Positions 1-7,690 of a stretch of DNA of 64,000 nucleotides are shown here, in pieces (position 1 is the stretch's first letter; each line of letters begins with the position of its first letter). Source of the stretch: JAAYDY01 sp964500225 (lineage in GTDB: Bacteria > Planctomycetota > Phycisphaerae > FEN-1346 > JAACEH01); assembly GCA_964500225.1 (NCBI GenBank), contig CAZCOA010000006.1, positions 38,419-102,418 of the forward strand, in the 5' to 3' direction. A program made the translations under genes and the position numbers. The notes under the pieces were generated by a model. It searched no databases. It was not told the DNA's origin and saw only the letters and a list, made by a program, of their open reading frames with translations.

Positions 1-165
1 AAGTTGTTTCCGATTCGCTACGGGCCGCCCAGCGGAGGGGGTATGCCGGTCACCGGACTGCGTGCCCCCTGCCCTGGATGGCGAGGAAGTCCGTGCGGAG
101 GGTTTTCCGGAAATGGCGGCTGGGCGATTTTCTTGTGGTCCGGCCGAGATTTCCGGCCACCGGAC

Positions 166-195
166 TTGGCACGGCCGCAGAGTGTGTGATATACT
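166..195 (+). promoter_or_regulatory. sigma70-type promoter for citrate synthase
   Basis: The -35 hexamer TTGGCA (166-171) and -10 hexamer TATACT (190-195) are separated by 18 bases. Transcription would start near position 202, exactly where the first strand of the structured leader (204-210) begins, which supports the assignment. Each hexamer differs from consensus at one position. Experimental start sites are unknown. Confidence 0.5.
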
Positions 196-201
196 TCCGG
201 A

Positions 202-374
202 CAGCAACCGAGCGTCATCGGCCCGCCCGCTGTGAGGCGAAGGTGAAGCGGTCCATGGGGACCGTCACGAGAAGCCGGTTGCCAACCCAGGTTTCACCCG
301 GAGGCACTGCCCGCCTGCAAGGCGGCATGCAGGAGCCGGGGGCCACGAAACCGCAACGTGGGAGGCGTTTTCCA
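202..374 (+). promoter_or_regulatory. structured 5' leader of citrate synthase (candidate cis-regulatory RNA)
   Basis: About 173 bases lie between the predicted start site and the ATG, and they contain nested perfect pairings. GCAACCG (204-210) pairs with CGGTTGC (276-282) and encloses a hairpin: GTGA/TCAC (243-246/265-268) stacked on CGGTCC/GGACCG (249-254/259-264) with loop ATGG. A second domain is closed by GGTTTC/GAAACC (290-295/347-352), then CCCGG/CCGGG (297-301/336-340), then CCGCCT/AGGCGG (311-316/320-325). The ribosome binding site (361-365) follows directly. It matches no riboswitch class I can recall (checked mentally against cobalamin, SAM, c-di-GMP, THF and glycine). Function is inference. 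Confidence 0.45.
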
Positions 375-1499
375 ATGACAACAGAACGTTCCGAAGGGCT
401 GCGCAACGTGATCGTCAGCGACAGCAAGCTGAGCCATGTGGACGGCGAGGCCGGCAAGCTGGTCTATCGCGGTTACCCGATCGAGGAACTGGCCGAAAAG
501 GTCAGCTTCGAAGAGGCGGCGTACCTGCTGTGGCATGGGTACCTGCCGACGAAAGTGGACCTTCAGGACCTGAAGGCGAGTTTCCGCCTGACGCGGCCGC
601 TGGAGGAACCGATGAAGAAGATCCTGCGGACGTTGCCAAAGGGGGCCCAGCCGATGTCGCTGCTTCGGACGGCCATGAGTGCCGCAGGCCTGCTGGACCA
701 GAAGGCCGACCGGGCCAACGAGAACGTGACCCTGGAAGTGTGCGAGCGGATGACGGCCAAGGCGGCGTCGATCGTGGCGGCCCAGTGGCGTCTGCGGATC
801 GACGAGGAAATGATCGAACCACACCCCAAGCTCGATCATGCGGCGAACTTCCTCTACATGCTCAACGGCGTGGAGCCGACCGAACTCCAGGCCAAGGTGT
901 TCGACGTATGCCTGGTGCTTCACATGGACCACGGGTTCAACGCCTCGACGTTCGCCGCCCGGGTCACGGCCTCGACGCTCTCGGATATTTATAGCGCGGT
1001 GACGACCGCGATCGGGACGCTCCGCGGCCGCCTGCACGGCGGGGCGAACACCGCCGTCATGGAAATGCTCCAGGAAATCGAGCGGCCCGAGCGGGCCGAG
1101 GCCTACGTCAAGGACCTCCTGGCCAAGAAACAGCGCGTCATGGGCTTCGGCCACGCGGTGTACAAGGTGATCGATCCGCGAGCGGTGATCCTGCGGCGGC
1201 TGGCTCGGGACCTGGCCGACTCGTCGGGCCAGACCAAGTGGATCGACATGTGCAACATCATCGAGGAAGTCATGGCCAAGGAGAAGGGCATCTGTTGCAA
1301 CGTGGACTTCTACAGCGGCCCGGTGTACCACATGCTCGGCATCCACAGCCTGCTGTTCACGCCGATCTTCGCCCTGAGCCGCATCGTCGGGTACACCGCT
1401 CACGTTCTGGAACAGTACCGCAACAACAAGATCATCCGCCCGAAGTGCCAGTACGTCGGTCCCACGGACCGGACGTTCGTGCCGATCAAGGAACGGTAG
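375..1499 (+). CDS. gltA: citrate synthase (374 aa)
   Basis: This enzyme condenses oxaloacetate and acetyl-CoA to citrate in the cytoplasm, at the entry of the TCA cycle. The family signatures are in order: HMDHGFNAST, then the substrate-binding LHGGAN, the catalytic histidine region MGFGHAVYK followed by DPRA, and NVDFYSG holding the catalytic aspartate. The length fits the compact bacterial/archaeal type. The frame is open further upstream, but conserved sequence starts only at the ATG at 375, which has GGAGG at 361-365. A 2-methylcitrate synthase cannot be excluded from sequence alone, but no prpB/prpD genes are nearby. The gene appears monocistronic, with an inverted-repeat terminator candidate at 1541-1572. 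Confidence 0.93.
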   Translation: MTTERSEGLRNVIVSDSKLSHVDGEAGKLVYRGYPIEELAEKVSFEEAAYLLWHGYLPTKVDLQDLKASFRLTRPLEEPMKKILRTLPKGAQPMSLLRTAMSAAGLLDQKADRANENVTLEVCERMTAKAASIVAAQWRLRIDEEMIEPHPKLDHAANFLYMLNGVEPTELQAKVFDVCLVLHMDHGFNASTFAARVTASTLSDIYSAVTTAIGTLRGRLHGGANTAVMEMLQEIERPERAEAYVKDLLAKKQRVMGFGHAVYKVIDPRAVILRRLARDLADSSGQTKWIDMCNIIEEVMAKEKGICCNVDFYSGPVYHMLGIHSLLFTPIFALSRIVGYTAHVLEQYRNNKIIRPKCQYVGPTDRTFVPIKER

Positions 1500-1540
1500 T
1501 CCGGCCTCGGCCCAGAGGAGTTGTCCCCTCCGCATTCCCA

Positions 1541-1572
1541 CGGGCGACCCGCGTCTCACCCCGGGTCGCCCG
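1541..1572 (+). terminator. hairpin downstream of citrate synthase
   Basis: A perfect 11-bp stem joins CGGGCGACCCG (1541-1551) to CGGGTCGCCCG (1562-1572) around a 10-base loop. The following bases are only weakly T-rich (GTGTGTTT), so this is a weak intrinsic terminator or an mRNA-stabilising hairpin. Confidence 0.5.
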
Positions 1573-1678
1573 GTGTGTTTCCGCAACGGCTTACGTATCG
1601 CGTCCCCAGGCACATCGATTCCCCGGTCAGGGGGTCACGATGTCCGGGGCGCTTCCCAATTCGAGAGGTCTTTTTCAT

Positions 1679-1706
1679 TTGAAAATCGTCCGCGGGGAGC
1701 TATTTT
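1679..1706 (+). promoter_or_regulatory. promoter of the arginine operon
   Basis: TTGAAA (1679-1684) and TATTTT (1701-1706) are 16 bases apart, in an AT-rich patch that stands out from the GC-rich surroundings. The argB start codon lies about 115 bases downstream. I see no convincing ARG-box palindrome. Bases 1573-1678 hold nothing else I can identify. Confidence 0.42.
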
Positions 1707-1820
1707 AACGGTTTCCCTCTGTATCGACGGCCACGGCCGTGGGCGAGCCGTCGGGCCGAGGCGACGACGCAAGATCGGGGCGGCGCGTTCCGTCCCGGTC
1801 CGGCGTGAAAGGAGACGCCA

Positions 1821-2699
1821 GTGGAAGAAGTGACGGCGAAAGCGGCGGCGCTGATCGAGGCGCTGAGCTACATCCAGCGGTTTCACGACAAAATCGTGGT
1901 GGTAAAGGTCGGCGGCAGCTTTCTGGACGACGAGGCGGCCAAGCAGAGCGTGATGACGGACATCGTCTTCATGCGGACGGTGGGGATTCACCCGATTCTG
2001 GTCCACGGCGGCGGTCCGGCGATTTCCAAGGCGATGAAGGAGGCGCGGCTGGAGCCGACGTGGGTCAACGGCCTTCGCTACACGGACGCGGCGACGCTGC
2101 GGATCGTTCAGGACGTGCTGATTCACGAGATCAACCGCGACCTGGTGGAGTCGATTCGTGCGGTGGGCGCACAGGCCGAGCCGATCCATCCGCTGAGTCG
2201 GCCCGTGCTCCGGGCGGTGCGCAAGATGGGCAAAGGCGCGACCGGAACCGACGTGGACCTGGGCTTCGTGGGCGAGGTGACCGAGGTGGACACGTGGATC
2301 CTGTCGCATTTGACGCGGGAGGACGTGATCCCGGTGCTGGCGCCGCTGGGCGTGGGCGTGGACGGCCAGGTGTACAACGTGAACGCCGACACGGCGGCAT
2401 GGCGTGTGGCGGTGGCGATGGGGGCCGAGAAGCTGGTGAACATGTCGGACACGCACGGCATCCGGACGGATCCGAACGACCCGTCGAGCATGGCTTCGAC
2501 ACTGACGCGGCGCGAGATCGAGAAATTGATTGCCGACGGGAAGATTACCGGCGGGATGATTCCAAAGGTGGAATGTTGCCTGTCGGCAGTGGCCGGCGGC
2601 GTGAAGAAGGCCCACATCATCGACGGTCGGATCAAGCATTCGCTGTTGCTGGAGATCTACACCGACTCGGGCGTGGGAACACAAGTAGTGGAGGAGTAG
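1821..2699 (+). CDS. argB: acetylglutamate kinase (292 aa)
   Basis: ArgB phosphorylates N-acetyl-L-glutamate with ATP, the second step of the acetylated arginine pathway, in the cytoplasm. The amino-acid kinase fold shows as VVKVGGS near residue 30, LVHGGGP near 55, and the C-terminal GKITGGMIPKVECCL followed by HIIDGR near 240-275. Length matches the family. The start is the GTG at 1821 preceded by AAAGGAG (1808-1814). It is first of argB-argD-argF. An N-terminal stretch of about 28 residues precedes the kinase core, as in arginine-inhibited ArgB enzymes, but feedback inhibition is not provable here. Confidence 0.95.
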   Translation: MEEVTAKAAALIEALSYIQRFHDKIVVVKVGGSFLDDEAAKQSVMTDIVFMRTVGIHPILVHGGGPAISKAMKEARLEPTWVNGLRYTDAATLRIVQDVLIHEINRDLVESIRAVGAQAEPIHPLSRPVLRAVRKMGKGATGTDVDLGFVGEVTEVDTWILSHLTREDVIPVLAPLGVGVDGQVYNVNADTAAWRVAVAMGAEKLVNMSDTHGIRTDPNDPSSMASTLTRREIEKLIADGKITGGMIPKVECCLSAVAGGVKKAHIIDGRIKHSLLLEIYTDSGVGTQVVEE

Positions 2700-2766
2700 G
2701 CGCGTCTTGGGGTGGGCAGCCGGGCAAGCCGGGAGCCCGCCGTATGCTGGAAGGAGCGCAGTGAAG

Positions 2767-3960
2767 ATGGCCGATGCGATGTCAACGAAGGAAACCCTGG
2801 AACTGTTCGAGCGGTACGTGGTGGCCAACTACAACCGTCTGCCGGTGGTGATTGTCCGGGGCGAAGGCAGCCGCGTCTGGGACGCCGACGGCAAGGAGTA
2901 CCTGGACCTGTTCGCCGGGTGGGCGGTGACGGCCCTGGGGCATTGCCATCCGCGTCTGGTGTCGGCGATCCGCGAGCAGGCGGGGCAGTTGATCTATATG
3001 GCCAACCACCTGTACACGCAGCCGCAGGGGCGCCTGGCGAAACTGCTGAGCGAGAACTCGTTTGGCGGCAAGTGCTTCTTCTGCAACTCGGGGGCCGAGG
3101 CGATCGAGGCAGCGATCAAGTTGGCGCGGTTGCACACGCCGCGCGAGAAGTACAAGGTGCTGACGTTCGAGGACTCGTTCCACGGGCGCACGTTCGGGGC
3201 CATCAGCGCCACGGCCCAGAGCAAGTATCACCAGGGGTTCCAGCCGCTGCTGGCGGGATTTGAATACTTGCCGCTGAACGATCTGGATGCGGTGTACGGG
3301 GCCGTGGACGACGAGACGTGCGGCATCCTGGTCGAGCCGATCCAGGGCGAGGGCGGCGTGAACATCTGCACGGACGAGTTCCTCCAGGGGCTTCGCAATC
3401 TGTGCGACGAGCGCGGCATGGTGCTGATGTTCGACGAGGTGCAAACGGGCGTCGGCCGCACGGGCAAGATGTTCGCATACCAGCACAGCGGCGTGGTGCC
3501 GGACATCATGACGCTGGCCAAGCACCTGGGCGGCGGCGTGCCGATCGGGGCCATCGTGGCCAAACCCGAAGTGGCGGCGAGCATGAAGCCGGGCACGCAT
3601 GCCTCGACGTTTGGCGGCAACGCCCTGGCGGCGGCGGCCGCCTGTGCGGTGATCGAGACGATCCTGGACGAGAAGATTCTGGATCACGTCAACGAGGTCG
3701 GCGCCTTTGCGATGGGTCGCCTGCGCGAGCTTCAGCAGAAGCAGCCGAAGATCAAGCAGGTGCGCGGCATCGGACTGATGATCGGCATCGAGCTGGCCGT
3801 CGGCGGCGCCGCGGTGTTCAAGAAGTGCCTGGAGAAGGGCATGTTGACCAACTGTACGCACGACACGGTCCTGCGGTTCATGCCGTCGTTGACGGTGACG
3901 CGCGAGGAGATCGAGCAGGGTATCGCCATTCTGGCCGAGGCCCTGGAGGAGACCGAATGA
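2767..3960 (+). CDS. argD: acetylornithine aminotransferase (397 aa)
   Basis: This class-III PLP aminotransferase makes N-acetylornithine from N-acetylglutamate semialdehyde, and may also act in lysine synthesis. Visible motifs are FCNSGAEAIEAAIKLAR (cofactor phosphate region), DEVQTGVGRTG (aspartate contacting the PLP ring) and TLAKHLGGGVPIGA carrying the Schiff-base lysine. A histidine replaces the usual small residue after that lysine. I chose the ATG at 2767; the in-frame GTG at 2761 sits closer to AAGGAG (2751-2756) and is an equally possible start. It follows argB by about 60 bases and is separated from argF by one base. Confidence 0.94.
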   Translation: MADAMSTKETLELFERYVVANYNRLPVVIVRGEGSRVWDADGKEYLDLFAGWAVTALGHCHPRLVSAIREQAGQLIYMANHLYTQPQGRLAKLLSENSFGGKCFFCNSGAEAIEAAIKLARLHTPREKYKVLTFEDSFHGRTFGAISATAQSKYHQGFQPLLAGFEYLPLNDLDAVYGAVDDETCGILVEPIQGEGGVNICTDEFLQGLRNLCDERGMVLMFDEVQTGVGRTGKMFAYQHSGVVPDIMTLAKHLGGGVPIGAIVAKPEVAASMKPGTHASTFGGNALAAAAACAVIETILDEKILDHVNEVGAFAMGRLRELQQKQPKIKQVRGIGLMIGIELAVGGAAVFKKCLEKGMLTNCTHDTVLRFMPSLTVTREEIEQGIAILAEALEETE

Positions 3961-3961
3961 C

Positions 3962-4897
3962 ATGGACGCCCGCCACCTGGTGAACATCAACGACCTGTCG
4001 GACGCCGACCTGAACGAACTGTTCGCGACGGCGAAGGAACTCAAGGCGCACCTGGCGCGCGGGCAGGCTGTGAATTCGCTGGCGGGCAAAACGCTGGCGA
4101 TGATCTTCGAAAAGCCGAGCCTGCGGACGCGCGTGAGCTTCGAGGTCGGGATGAACCAGTTGGGCGGCCGGGCGCTCTACCTGTCGCCGGCGGAAATCGG
4201 CCTGGGCCGGCGTGAGGCCACCAAGGACGTCGCGCGCGTGCTGAGCGGTTACGTGGATGGGATCATGGCCCGGACGTTCGCTCATGAGACGATCACGGAA
4301 CTGGCCGCCTACAGCCGCGTGCCGGTGATCAACGGCCTGAGCGACTACTCGCACCCGTGTCAGGCGCTGGCCGACATGTTGACGGCGATGGAGGAGTTCG
4401 GCGAGGTGCGCGGCCGGACGTGGGTGTTCGTGGGCGACGGCAACAACGTGGCTCGGAGCCTGTGTGTGTTATGTGGGCGGCTGGGCGTGACGTTCCGTCT
4501 GGCGGCGCCGAAGGGATACGAACTGGACGAGGCGTTCCTGGCGAACGCTCGTCGCCAGGCGCCGACGTTGCGGTACGAACTGATTCCCGACCCGAAGCAA
4601 GCCGTTCGCGGCGCCGACGTGATCTATACCGACACGTGGGTTTCGATGGGGCAGGAAAACGAGAAAGAAGAACGCCTGCGGGATTTCCAGGGCTACTGCG
4701 TGGATGCGGCGCTGATGTGTGCCGCCGGGCCCCAGGCCATCGTGATGCACTGTCTGCCGGCATATCGCGGCGTAGAGATTACCGATGAGGTGCTTGACGG
4801 ACCGCAGTCCCGCGTGCTCCGGGAAGCCGAGAACCGGATGCACGCTCAAAAAGCCGTGCTGCACCTGCTGCTCCAGAAGGGGCGCGAGCCGCTGTGA
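3962..4897 (+). CDS. argF: ornithine carbamoyltransferase (311 aa)
   Basis: ArgF transfers the carbamoyl group from carbamoyl phosphate to ornithine, forming citrulline. The carbamoyl-phosphate-binding motif appears as SLRTR (the family usually has STRTR) near residue 52. It is followed by the HPCQALAD motif near 130 and the ornithine-binding MHCLPA near 260. Length is typical. It starts one base after the argD stop, implying translational coupling. argG and argH are not in the window, so the route is incomplete here. Confidence 0.95.
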   Translation: MDARHLVNINDLSDADLNELFATAKELKAHLARGQAVNSLAGKTLAMIFEKPSLRTRVSFEVGMNQLGGRALYLSPAEIGLGRREATKDVARVLSGYVDGIMARTFAHETITELAAYSRVPVINGLSDYSHPCQALADMLTAMEEFGEVRGRTWVFVGDGNNVARSLCVLCGRLGVTFRLAAPKGYELDEAFLANARRQAPTLRYELIPDPKQAVRGADVIYTDTWVSMGQENEKEERLRDFQGYCVDAALMCAAGPQAIVMHCLPAYRGVEITDEVLDGPQSRVLREAENRMHAQKAVLHLLLQKGREPL

Positions 4898-4911
4898 ACA
4901 GGAGGCTCTCC

Positions 4912-5634
4912 ATGCCACGACCGGACGGACGACGAGCGGACCGGATGCGGCCGGTGCGGATTCATCCGGGGTACATCCGGACGGCCGACGGCTCGTGCCT
5001 GATCGAGCTGGGCGGCACGCGCGTGATCTGCACGGCGTCCGTGGCGGCGGGCGTACCGAAGTTCCTTGAGGGGACGGGCCGCGGGTGGATCACCGCCGAG
5101 TACGGGATGCTTCCGGGCTCGACCGGTCAGCGCAAGGAGCGACGCACCGACGGGCGCATGATCGAGATTCAGCGGCTCATCGGCCGCAGCCTGCGGGCCG
5201 TGGCCGACCTGTCGCGGCTGGACGGGTTGACGTGCACGGTGGATTGCGACGTGCTGGAGGCCGACGGCGGCACGCGCACGGCGTCGATTACGGGCGGTTA
5301 CGTGGCGCTGGCCCTGGCACTGCACCACAAGCGATCGTTGCTGCCGACCGGCCAGTGGCCGCTTGCCGGCGCAGTCGTGGCGACGAGCGTCGGCGTGGTG
5401 GACGGGCAGGCGCGGCTCGACCTGGATTATGCCGAGGACCACATCGCCGAAGTAGACATGAACGTCGTCATGACTAACGCCGGACGGTTCATCGAGGTCC
5501 AGGCCTCCGGCGAGGGACACACCTTCGCGGGGCGCGACCTCCAGCGGCTGCTCGCTCTGGCCGGCCGCGGGTGCAGGCAACTGGCCGCCATCCAGCGCAA
5601 GGCCCTCCCGAAATCGGTTCCCTGGCCGGCGTAA
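4912..5634 (+). CDS. rph: ribonuclease PH (240 aa)
   Basis: RNase PH is a phosphate-dependent 3'-5' exoribonuclease that trims the 3' ends of tRNA precursors, acting as a hexameric ring. Recognisable blocks are GWITAEYGMLPGST, RMIEIQRLIGRSLRAV, the DCDVLEADGGTRTASITGG active-site region, and DLDYAEDHIAEVDMNVVMT. The ATG at 4912 is preferred because AGGAGG (4900-4905) precedes it by six bases; an in-frame GTG at 4894 overlaps the argF stop. It is probably co-transcribed with argBDF, although it has no arginine role. Confidence 0.95.
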   Translation: MPRPDGRRADRMRPVRIHPGYIRTADGSCLIELGGTRVICTASVAAGVPKFLEGTGRGWITAEYGMLPGSTGQRKERRTDGRMIEIQRLIGRSLRAVADLSRLDGLTCTVDCDVLEADGGTRTASITGGYVALALALHHKRSLLPTGQWPLAGAVVATSVGVVDGQARLDLDYAEDHIAEVDMNVVMTNAGRFIEVQASGEGHTFAGRDLQRLLALAGRGCRQLAAIQRKALPKSVPWPA

Positions 5635-5657
5635 GGGGCCGTCTGAGATCCCGGCGA

Positions 5658-7337
5658 TCACGGTTCAAGCCGGGGCAACCATTCCAGAACGACATAGGAG
5701 ACGTCTTCGCGGTGCATGTCGCCGGCGGGCGGAGGCACGAGTGTGGCCTCGCGCCACAGACCTTGTCGGCGCATCAGCTCGGCCTGGAGACCGTTATCGA
5801 TCACGAGTATGGCGCCAGGACGCGAGCGGGCCCAGGCGTCGGCCTCGTCGGCGGTGTCCAGGACCGGCAGCGGGCGGCCGGCGTAGAAGACCAGTTCGGG
5901 GTCGGCCTCGCCGAGGACAGCCACGTCGCCGCGGGCGGCGGGTTCGGCCAGTGCGCGGCCCAGGCGGGCATGGTAGTTGCCGAGGACTTCCATCGGCGTG
6001 ATGATGCCCACCGTGGCGACCAGGAACGCAGCCAGCAGGACCGCCGCCAACACGACCAGTGCTGCCGGGCGACGACCGAGGCCATAGAGGGCCAGGACGA
6101 CGGCCAGCCCGACGGCGCCGACGAGGCCGACGATTAGCAGGGGCGTGCGGAATTCGTCGTAGCGCTGAGCGGCAAACCAGACGCCGATCACCACGGCGGG
6201 TACGACAAGCCAGTGCAGGCGGAAGACCCAGAGGCCGACGCCGTGCAACCGTTGCGGAGTGCTTCGGAGCAAATAGTCGAGACCGACGCCGGCCAGAACC
6301 ATCACTGGCGGCAGACAAGGCAGTGCATAGAACAGCCGCTTGCCTGCGCTGAACGACAGGAGCGTCAATCCGCCGACGGCCCAGCACAACAGGAAGGTCC
6401 GCAGCGTCTTGGTCATGCCGCCCGGCACGAAGGCCCGCCACAGGCCCACGGCTATCGGCACCAGCCAGGGCATCCAGAGGAGCGGGGCCTTGACGAGATA
6501 GAAGTGCCAGGGCTTCTCGTGGCCGAGTTCGCCGGCGGCGCGGCCGAGCGATTGATGGAACCAGATGTCCATGGCGTCGGGCACCAGGGCGAGGACGGCA
6601 ACAGCCCACGGCAGGACGACGGCCGCCATCATCAGCGGCCCCGCGAGCGGTAGCATCTGTCGCCATGATTGCCACTGGCGATCCAGGACGGTGTGGCCGA
6701 CGACGGCGACGAGCCAGATGCCCAGGGGCAATGGCCCCTTGGCGAGGATGCTCAGGCCAAGCGACAGCCACATGACCACAAACAGCAGCACCTGCCGCCG
6801 CCGCACCGGCTCGGCGAGGGCGAACCAATAGGACGCCATGGCCGCCGTGGTCCAGAAGCACAGTTGCATGTCCACTTCGGCCCGGCGGCCCCAGTACAGC
6901 GCGCCGCCGCAGGTCAGGAAGACAAAGCCCGTGGTCAGGGCGGCCGGCCAGTGGACGGCGCGGCGAACCCACGCGACCAGCAACAGCATCGTAGCCAGTG
7001 TGGCGGCGACCGTCGGCAACCGGGCGGTCCATTCGTTGACTTCGCCCCAGAGGGCGGCCACGGCGCCGCCGGTCCAAAACGGCAGCGGCGGCTTGAGAAT
7101 GTCGGGCCGGCCGTTTCGGTAGGGGACGACCCAGCCGCCGAGCGTCATCAGGCCGCGCGTGCGGTCGGCGGCCAGGGACTCGTGGCTCGACAGCGGCGCG
7201 GCCCCCAGGTGCGGCAGGCCGATGGCCAGACCATAGAGCACCAGCACGAGAACCAACAGGCGGGCCCTGCGCGGCGATGTGGTCGCGGCGGCGTTCGTCG
7301 CGTCGTCGGCAGCAGGAATGGGCACGGCGTGATTCAT
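5658..7337 (-). CDS. ArnT/PMT-type membrane glycosyltransferase (559 aa)
   Basis: This is a multi-pass integral membrane protein of the GT-C fold, dolichol/undecaprenyl-phosphate-sugar transferase type (PMT_2, GT83-like). After a polar first 25 residues there are about a dozen hydrophobic segments. Family marks are SSHESLAADRTRG in the first extracytoplasmic loop (acidic catalytic region), RPDILKPPLPFW, and ILAKGPLPLGIW. Such enzymes move a sugar from a polyprenyl-phosphate carrier to lipid A, another lipid or a protein; the acceptor is unknown. The predicted promoter sits so close to the ATG that the mRNA would be nearly leaderless. It lies downstream of glycerol-1-phosphate dehydrogenase with a 353-base gap. 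Confidence 0.82.
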   Translation of the reverse strand: MNHAVPIPAADDATNAAATTSPRRARLLVLVLVLYGLAIGLPHLGAAPLSSHESLAADRTRGLMTLGGWVVPYRNGRPDILKPPLPFWTGGAVAALWGEVNEWTARLPTVAATLATMLLLVAWVRRAVHWPAALTTGFVFLTCGGALYWGRRAEVDMQLCFWTTAAMASYWFALAEPVRRRQVLLFVVMWLSLGLSILAKGPLPLGIWLVAVVGHTVLDRQWQSWRQMLPLAGPLMMAAVVLPWAVAVLALVPDAMDIWFHQSLGRAAGELGHEKPWHFYLVKAPLLWMPWLVPIAVGLWRAFVPGGMTKTLRTFLLCWAVGGLTLLSFSAGKRLFYALPCLPPVMVLAGVGLDYLLRSTPQRLHGVGLWVFRLHWLVVPAVVIGVWFAAQRYDEFRTPLLIVGLVGAVGLAVVLALYGLGRRPAALVVLAAVLLAAFLVATVGIITPMEVLGNYHARLGRALAEPAARGDVAVLGEADPELVFYAGRPLPVLDTADEADAWARSRPGAILVIDNGLQAELMRRQGLWREATLVPPPAGDMHREDVSYVVLEWLPRLEP

Positions 7338-7346
7338 GGAAGCGGC

Positions 7347-7375
7347 ATTTTATCCGCCTCTTTGCGCGGCGACAA
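7347..7375 (-). promoter_or_regulatory. promoter of the ArnT-like gene
   Basis: On the minus strand TTGTCG (7370-7375) and TAAAAT (7347-7352) are 17 bases apart. The predicted start site, near 7340, is only about three bases from the ATG at 7337. No Shine-Dalgarno sequence precedes that ATG. Confidence 0.42.
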
Positions 7376-7690
7376 GCGCATTGGCCCCAAGCCGCCCGTG
7401 CGGGGCCCGCAAGAGCCGAAGAGGCTCGGATGCATAGTTCGGCCCGGCACACCGGCCGATAGCCTCCTGTCAGGCATTTGCGGATGCACTGTTGCCCGCC
7501 CTTGGGGCGCAGATTGTCGGTCGGCGTGCGTTTTCCGGCGGGGTCCACCTCATGAAAGAGTGGCTGCTCGACGCGGTTCCTAAGCACCGTCGAGGAGCCG
7601 CGGGTTCCGAGCCGATCGAGGATCAGCCGCGTGGAGGCCCAAGGCGCCTCGGCATACCTGATGGAGCAGACATGCCGCCCGGCCGTCGTT
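7376..7690. other. intergenic, no gene recognised
   Basis: This stretch lies between the end of glycerol-1-phosphate dehydrogenase and the ArnT-like gene, both on the minus strand. I see only a small hairpin (GAGCC/GGCTC around 7411-7426) and short open frames without family resemblance. It may be a decayed gene or a long 3' untranslated region. Confidence 0.4.

Noticed and set aside
78..100. GAGGAAGTCCG motif resembling the conserved 5' P4 strand of RNase P RNA
   Set aside because: The rest of RNase P is missing: no AGGGTGAAAGGGTGCGGTAAGAG-like core and no ACAGAA followed by GGCTTA at a suitable distance.
1120..1170. GFGHAVYK instead of GFGHRVYK in citrate synthase as a possible loss of function
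   Set aside because: Ala at this position is found in active citrate synthases, including the eukaryotic type; the catalytic His and Asp are present.
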